A stretch of DNA of 64,000 nt from positions 26,952 to 90,951 of the forward strand of contig JAAVTG010000199.1 in assembly GCA_011947345.1 (NCBI GenBank), written 5' to 3'. The translations under genes and the position numbers were made by a program. The DNA is from Phytophthora quininea. Its lineage: Eukaryota > Oomycota > Peronosporomycetes > Peronosporales > Peronosporaceae. The notes below the pieces were generated by a model. The model was not told the DNA's origin. It did not search any database and worked only from the letters and a program-made list of their open reading frames with translations. Positions 57,538 to 64,000 of the stretch are shown here, in pieces. Positions within the stretch are counted from its first letter, which is position 1, and the number at the start of each line of letters is the position of its first letter.

Positions 57538-58829
57538 ATGGGGAGCCGTCTGCGGATCCTTGAGCGGCAAGTTGAAGTGCTTGTGCCATCAGCCTGGTAC
57601 ATTTGTGGCGCGAAAAATGGAGACGGAGGTGTTCTGTGCCAACCATGCTGCTATCGTGAACGACTACTACGCGCGGCTGCTACGCTTGCGGGAGAAATCG
57701 ATGCAGATCCCGCAGCGCGCATTCATCTGGTCGTCATCACCGCCGCAGACGTCGACTGCATTGACAGCCACCGCAGCTCGACGCAAGCGCAAGCGGGAGA
57801 CTGCGGCTCAACGACGGAGAGAGCGTCTGGAGGAGCTCGTCGCACAGGGAAAGTTTGTCCCGCTGGGAGACCGAGTTCGAGAGGCGCTGCAGGCTGCATA
57901 CCGTCAATTTGGCGGTGCTCGCTTTGTGCTGCACGATTTTCTACCAAGACCCAACGGCGATACCTCATTTGCAGACGTGGACGGAACGCGAAAGGTGCTG
58001 GAATCACTGCCATGGATGTCACGAGGAGGGATTCTTGAAACCAACCGCCTCCAATGTAACGGGACCGACCGAGTTGTGGTGGCGCGACTGGAAGCCTCGG
58101 CGGAGTCGCTCGTTGTGGTGCCACCTGGAGCGAGTTTTGCTCAAAGTGATGTGCGAGAGCTCGGTCGACTGGGTCTGGCCAAATACGAACTGATTGTGAT
58201 GGACCCACCCTGGCAAAACAAAAGCGTATTTCGTGGAAAGCAGTACTGCACGTTTAACCACACAAACCTGCATAGAATCGATATCCCGAGCATTGCCGAC
58301 TCGCAGGAGTGCATTCTAGCGGTGTGGGTGACGAATCGCCCGCGATACATGACGTGTCTTCGCGAGGAAGCACTGCCAGCATGGGGGTTTACGTACCATG
58401 CATGCTGGTATTGGCTAAAGTTGAGCAGGAGTGGCGAATTGGTCACCCCGCTGGACTCGACCCACCGATTACCTGTGGAGACGTTGCTGGTCGCGTTCCG
58501 CGCCAAGGACCCAGTTCGCGAGCAGAAACTTCGTCAGAAGCTAGGCGAGAGGACTCGAATTGTATTGAGCATTCCGCTGCGTCACTCGTGGAAGCCGCCG
58601 CCAGAGTGCTTTTTCGGCCGAGATGCGATGACTTCGCAGGACAAGAAGATCGAGTTGTTTGCACGCGAGCTAAGACCGTATTGGACGAGTGTGGGCAATG
58701 AGGTGCGTTTATTGCCTTTGATTCTTTCTTGCAGCTTCCAACCCATACCTAGCATACTTTTGTACTATCCAGGTGCTCAAGTTCCAAGCGTGCACCCTGT
58801 TCGAGGCAGCACAAGCTCGAGAACCGTAG
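57538..58829 (+). CDS. METTL4-type MT-A70 adenine methyltransferase
   Basis: Exon 1 runs from 57538 to 58700, the intron 58701-58772 is 72 bp, and exon 2 (VLKFQACTLFEAAQAREP) ends at TAG 58829. The catalytic motif DPPW is clear (LIVMDPPWQNKSVFRG), about residue 220. It is followed by SQECILAVWVTNRPRYM, GFTYHACWYWLKLSRSGELV, LPVETLLVAFRA and the closing RHSWKPPPECFFG...KKIELFAREL, the METTL4 order in the MT-A70 family. Substrates of the METTL4 branch are DNA N6-adenine and some snRNA or mtDNA sites; several such genes are reported as 6mA writers in Phytophthora. The N-terminus is Cys-rich (KLKCLCHQPG, FCANH), a possible zinc site. The ATG at 57538 is in frame only if one G of GGGG (57540-57543) is removed. 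Confidence 0.88.
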
Positions 58830-59850
58830 CATGTGGCGAAATGGTCGCCCACCACAAAGAAAACATCGGCATGACTATGGTGTCTTCCGTGGAAGTGTGC
58901 AATATTATTTACGAGCACATCTGTATGCAGACTATCGTATTCATCATTCTCTAATGTATCATCAAATGGAAAAAAATACGAGTAGTCTTCGTAGTGGTTT
59001 GTTCGCACCGAGACTTGTGCGTGCTCAACAACATTTCTGCTGCCGCCTTCTTCCTAAATAGAAGGATCTACACGCAAGCAAGGAGTCTCCGCGCGAAGTT
59101 CGGTGTCCCAAAGATTCGGCTTCTACTGCTCACGGGGAGAGAGCGGCGAGAATTTGACACTTTGGTTTGGAGAATGAACACTCAGCTGAAAGGCTCAGGT
59201 AATGAGATTCCACTATGTACTATCTTCAGGCGAGGGAGCACTACGCCCACCCGCGTCTCAGATGTCCCTATAGCATTCGTCACAGCCTTTCAATGAAGAG
59301 AAACACACATCTTGTTGCGGCCGTCTCAGTGATCTTGGTGATAAATAAATGTCGTCACAATGCCCGGAGGCATATCGAGAGTAGCAAATATTTTTCAACA
59401 TCATCGACAGCACTCGCACAGAACACGCACACACACCACACAGTCGGTCGGTCTCATCATACAAATGCCTCGAATGCTCTTCACATTGGGAGTCCGAGGC
59501 ATCTCGGAGCACGGCAGAACGCAGTGCAATAAGACGCTCGTCGTCCTCAGACTCGTCATCTGATTGTGTAATCACTTGAGAAACCAGTTCAGTCGCCAAC
59601 GCCACTCCAAAGAGTTCTTCACACGCGCAATGTCGTCGTCCTCGCTTGGCAATTTCGGGAGTGACACTCCGCGCCGGTCGTCAGCAGCAGTTGGTGCTCC
59701 TGTCCAGTAGTTTTGACTTGTTTTTTTGTATGGACTCCGCCTGCCAATCAAATGATAGCAGTGATTTTAGTGGCTAAAAAGGGGGCTTCGACTTTAAGCC
59801 AGAAGTACTGTCGTGAATCAAGCCCGGCACATCGATCTTGGAGCGCGGGC
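58830..59850. other. About 1 kb without a recognised gene
   Basis: Short ORFs on both strands (for example a 115-residue acidic minus-strand reading at 59605-59258 with QSDDESEDDERL) match nothing I know. The last part should hold the promoter of the DysF gene. Confidence 0.35.
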
Positions 59851-61160
59851 ATGAGCGACCGGGAGCAACAGATCGAGGACGAGTGCGAGGAGCTGCGCGG
59901 GTGGGTCATTGTACTTCCGAGGGAAGGCTGTTTGGGCGGCTATGCTGACGCGTTTGCGTGGGTCTAGGGAGCTTCAGGCCATGGAGCAGCTGGTGCTGCG
60001 CTTCCAGAGCAAGCTGAAGGCCGCGCGCTGCGAGTCCTGCGCTTGCAGCAGTCGCAGGAACGCGCCGGATATGTGTCGAGTGGAAGAGGAGCTGTTCGAG
60101 AACCAGAATTTGGCGTCCGTGGGGTCGGCGATGCGCGTATCGAGAGCAGAGCTGCCGGTGCTGTGTCGAGCCAACGGGGAGGAGACGCGCTTCAGCGAGG
60201 TAAGCGGTGGGAAGGAGGCTGCAGTATTTTTCTGTTGAAATTGACGCATGGGGCTTTGGACAGGTGGCGCTGCCGTCAGCGAACTGGGAGTGGGTGTCGG
60301 ACTGGCATTGCGATATTCACGCGCGCACGGACGAAAGCGGGTGGATGTACGCACAGTCGTGGGAGCAGATGCAAGATGGTAGCCAGCTCCACTACAGGTT
60401 ACTGTATACTTGGGGCTAAAGTTATGCTGGGTGATTGACCCCGTCGGTATCCGCAGTGAGCGGACGATGGAAGCCCGAGTCCGGCAGCGGAGGTGGAAGC
60501 GAGAACGGATGCTGGTGCACGCAACAGGACTACCCTGGGCGCTCAACGAGAGCCTGCTCAACAAAAGTCGCCTCGCTTCAATGGTTAGTTCTGAGCGGCA
60601 ATGCTGCAGTTTGCCGTAGGTTATAATGCCCATCTTGTTTTCTCCTTTGCAGCGATATGCGAACGGGAGGTTGACACAACAGGTACAACTTCGCTTATTG
60701 AGCTTGGATGGTACAAATACCCTGACTCGCTGATGTCGTGCAGCTTCTTCGCGCACACGAAAGGATCGAGGAGCTTGAGCGTCGAGACAGCCGGTACCAA
60801 GCGCACATGCTGAAGTTGCAGCAGACTGTTAATCAACTATCCAACGACCTGTACGTTCGGTCGTTCGATTTGCAAGGGCCTGCGGCGGTGCCTTACGCCG
60901 TGACACAGAGCACTGAGGTGCTGAAAGAAACCGAGGCTCTGCTTGACAACATGCTCGTAGAGCAAGGGATCGCCCGGTTGGACACACTGGCAGTGACTAG
61001 CGAGGTGCAGCGCCGACGGTCCGAGATGGTGGAAGCATGTGAGAACGAGTTGAAGACCACGATAGACGAATTCCACGACCTCGCTCGGACGCTGGAGCGG
61101 AGGCAGTCTCCCCACCAGCGTAATCGCAGTTGTCTACTGGTAGATGTCACCGGTGGATGA
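59851..61160 (+). CDS. Peroxin/dysferlin (DysF) domain protein with coiled coils
   Basis: Six exons (59851-59900, 59968-60199, 60264-60397, 60457-60583, 60653-60682, 60744-61160) join in frame without corrections. An N-terminal coiled coil (MSDREQQIEDECEELRGELQ) precedes a DysF module: ELFENQNLASVG (N part), then ANWEWVSDWHCDIHARTDES and GWMYAQSWEQM (C part), closed by the basic VRQRRWKRERM. A long C-terminal coiled-coil region follows (RAHERIEELERRDSRYQAHM ... EVQRRRSEMVEACENELKTT). DysF domains occur in dysferlins, in yeast peroxins Pex30-32 and in TECPR1, where they bind membrane lipids or organise organelle membranes. No transmembrane helix is visible, so a peripheral membrane adaptor is likely. 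It is tandem with CTF18 (104 bp). Confidence 0.8.
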
Positions 61161-61264
61161 TCACAGCACGCGAAGCTTTACTTTCGCACACGTCACAGAT
61201 TTTGTAAATATTATAGTAGCCCCACCTTTCGCGCTCTTTTTTCAAGCGGCGATCGACCTTGGAG

Positions 61265-64000
61265 ATGACGGACGCAGATGTGTGCGCGTACGAGCAGGAG
61301 TTCGAGGACGAATGGGAGGCCATGCACGCCCACGAGATGGAGGCCGCGGAGGACGAGATGATGGCCATGGAGGCGGCCGAGCGCCGTGCCGCCAGTCAGC
61401 TGCAAGAGGCCCCTTCGACCGAGTCGCAGACCGTTAAGGATACCGCCCCACCCAGTCGAGAGAAGACACTAGTGCCAATGGCATGAATGACGGGATAGCG
61501 AGGGCGCAGAGTAGTCTGGACTCGGTACTGGCTCGATGCGCCTCGCTGCTGGGTGAGGATGGCGACGACGTGCCCATGGAGGACGTGCAGGGCGTCGAAC
61601 GCGTTGCCAGCCAGGAGAAGGCGACAGCATCGACGACAGAGGATATAACTGCAAAGTTCCTATATAGTAGACCGCCCATGGATGTGGACTCGCTGCCTGT
61701 GGTGCTGAGGGACGGTAAACGAATGTTTCTGCGCAAGAAGCAGCACAGCAGTGTGAAACTCAGCAGCCCTTCCGCTCGAAGTGCAGCGTCGTTGTTGCCG
61801 ATTCGGGATATGATGGAAGCCATTGAACGGGTAAATGGCATGGCATTCAACTGGCGGCGGTAGATAATGTCTTACATTTGTCTGTGCTGTAGATCGAGAT
61901 CGAAGAGGCGGCAACGAAGGATGGTGAGGCTCTAGCCAGGACGTTTGATCTCGAAAACGCGGCCCTCCAACGACTGCCAACACGATGCTATGGCTGGACA
62001 AGTATCGTCCACAAAGTTTTCTAGACCTGCTTAGCGACGAGCGAACCAACCGCGAAGTGCTTTCGTGGATTAAGTCGTGGGATCGGTTTGTGTTTCCCAA
62101 AAAAGCTTCCTAGTGGGTCACTTGCGTCCCCCACATCCAATAAGTCTTCACTCGGCAAGTCCCCGTGGAATCAGCAACCGTCGAGGCAGGACAATAGCGA
62201 CGCCGATGAAGAGGATAAACGACCGATGCACAAGCTTATCCTGATCTGTGGCCCTCCTGGCGCAGGAAAAACTACCCTTGCTAATATCGTCGCTCGACAC
62301 TCCGGATACAACCCGATCGAAGTCAATGCCAGTGATGACCGCACACCCTCCGTGCTTCGGAACAAGCTCATCAGCGCCATGGAGATGCAGTCGATTTTTG
62401 GCGAACGAAAACCAAACTGCATCATTCTAGACGAGATCGATGGCGCAATGAATGGCTCAGATGGAAGGTCGGCTATTCAGGTTATCCAGGATATTGTATC
62501 AGCTCCGATGTCCAGGAAAAATGGGGGCCTGAAAAAGTCGATCAAGAACCAGCACCCATTGACAAGACCGCTTATCTGCATCTGCAACGATATGTACGCG
62601 TCCGTCCTACGCCCTCTTCGACAGCTGGCTAAAATCTTTGTGTTGGACGCACCACAATCCCAGCGTCTTGTTACGCGGCTGAAGTATATCTGCCGGCATG
62701 AAGGAATCAAGGCTTCCACCGGTGCATTGGCTACGTTGTGCTCCAGCGCAGACAACGACATTCGCTATTGTCTGAACACACTGCAGTTCCAACATATGCA
62801 GTCTCGTGGACCTGCAAAGGATGGGGCGTCGCTCGTGAACCTTACCAGTGGAATCGTCGGCCAGAAAGACCATGTTCACGGTATGTTTGAGGCGTTGGAC
62901 CTTGTTTTCTATGAGTCGTGCTCGAAGTCCGCCAAGGAGTGGTGCCCGTGGAGGAGAAGATTGAGGAGGCCGCAGTGTCGCTAGGAAACTTCCCGATGCT
63001 GATCAATGGACTGGACGAGAACGTGCCCAAGATGATCTTCAACGACCCCACAATGAACAAGATCTGCGACGTATTTGAATGGCTTGGGCTCGCTGATGCA
63101 TGGGAGACTCGCGCCCGCAGTGAACAGCAATATGTGTTCCAAGGATACATTCCCTTTGCTGCTCTTGCAGCGCATTCTTCCTGTTGCACGGGATCGAGGC
63201 GGCGTGTAGAATATCCTCGCACGCACTTTGAGTCCCAAAAGCGACGAGAACGTTCCGAAAACATATTGGTTTCTTTGACAGAGGGAGCTCAACTGCAGCC
63301 AAGCCTACGCGTTAGCACTCACGTGCTCATTGTGGACGTTGTCCCGTGGTTGATCGCCGCGTTATCACCCAACATCCGGCGCATTAACCCGTCACTGCAG
63401 ACGAAGGAAGAGAAGGCGATGATCCAGCGACTCATTCAGCTCATGGCATCATTAGGACTCTCCTTTCGGCACAAATACTTGCCTGACGGCACAGAAGACT
63501 ATGCACTCGAACCGTGCGTTCTAGTTTGCTGCTTCATTGGTGTTAACATTCTTACCATTATTTTTTTGCATGTAGGGCGCTGGACGAGCTCGTAGCATTC
63601 CGTGGTAATGAAGGTGGCGCAACGTACCAATCCATTCTCCCGGTGACAGTGCGAAAATGATCGCACGCGAAGTGGAGCTTGAGCAAATGCGTCGGAATGA
63701 GAATGCAACTACCCCATCCACTGAGAAGCCCAAGGAAGTAGCAAATCACAAAGCAGCGCCCCCACAGCGGAAGAGAAACCTAAGGGTGGATTCGTTCTTC
63801 CGGAGCTTAGCGGTGAGTGTTATAGCTCTGGGGTAACAGTGCGTTCAATCTGCTCATTTGTAGTACTGTATTTGCTCTCACAGAAGTCGAACTGGCAAAG
63901 AAGGACGAGGCTTCTCGCAAGCGGAATCCGTTCGCCTTTGCTCATCGAGAGGCGAAGCGGAAACGCGACGAGCTTGTGAACGCACAAAACAAGCAGCAGC
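61265..64000 (+). CDS. CTF18: CTF18 clamp-loader large subunit (runs off the right edge)
   Basis: The start MTDADVCAYEQEFEDEWEAM is acidic and helical. After an intron (61831-61892) the RFC-like signature MLWLDKYRPQSFLDLLSDER appears, then Walker A GPPGAGKTTLANIVARHSGY, Walker B CIILDEIDGAMNGSDGRS, sensor region PLICICNDMYASVLRPLRQL, and the domain III helices. The CTF18-specific C-terminal part follows: LDENVPKM...DVFEWLGLADAW, PWLIAALSPNIRRINPSLQ, a 3' intron near 63517-63575, RVDSFFRSLA, and KKDEASRKRNPFAFAHREAK at the window end. Ctf18-RFC loads PCNA and supports sister-chromatid cohesion and leading-strand synthesis. At least six one-base breaks (near 61450, 61948, 62098, 62930, 63150-63200 and 63655) need repair; most are in runs of C, T or A. 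The last ~30-60 residues are outside the window. Confidence 0.9.

Noticed and set aside
59258..59605. 115-residue acidic minus-strand ORF
   Set aside because: Has a protein-like DDESEDDERL stretch but no recognisable domain, no splice partners and stops in all frames soon after; not called as a gene.

Overview
The window looks like nuclear DNA of an oomycete, most likely Phytophthora or a close relative. It has compact eukaryotic genes with short introns (about 55-100 bp, GT..AG), intergenic gaps often of only 50-400 bp, and candidate oomycete initiator motifs (GCTCATTT-like) upstream of genes. It also carries a Crypton tyrosine-recombinase element, MULE, PIF/Harbinger, Merlin-like and Tc1/mariner-like transposons, and a DRC1 flagellar gene, which fits zoospores. 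The species assignment is inference.

Layout. 1-3068: transposon debris, a degenerate tRNA-like sequence and an intact Crypton recombinase. 3555-21093: dense housekeeping block: DRAM-like membrane protein, unknown membrane protein, unknown tail-anchored protein, WW/CaaX protein, Beclin/Atg6 carrying a dysferlin (DysF) domain, selenocysteine lyase/NifS-like enzyme, mitochondrial carrier, J-domain protein, small secreted Cys-rich protein and a multidomain glycerophosphodiesterase. 21094-23160: broken PIF/Harbinger element. 23222-30616: multi-RRM protein, Serinc and DRC1. 30758-45200: transposon graveyard with an element bounded by inverted repeats, a MULE carrying a Ulp1-like protease and interrupted by about 4.4 kb of other elements, a Tc1/IS630-like transposase, a MITE-like element and a Merlin remnant. 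45227-64000: second gene block: MED30-like protein, coiled-coil protein, hnRNP-like RRM protein, a GH1 beta-glucosidase split by a 5.1-kb MULE, a METTL4-type methyltransferase, a second DysF protein and CTF18, which runs off the right edge.

Functional themes. Autophagy and membrane biology are prominent (DRAM-like, Beclin-DysF, second DysF protein, Serinc, GDPD), as are RNA binding (two RRM proteins), chromatin/replication (METTL4-like, CTF18) and motility (DRC1). The genes are not an operon; they are neighbours in a compact genome.

Caution on gene models. More than 25 places in otherwise conserved genes need a one-base insertion or deletion to keep the frame, nearly all in homopolymer runs. 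I treat these mainly as assembly errors, not pseudogenisation. The exceptions are transposon remnants and the GH1 gene, which is physically interrupted.
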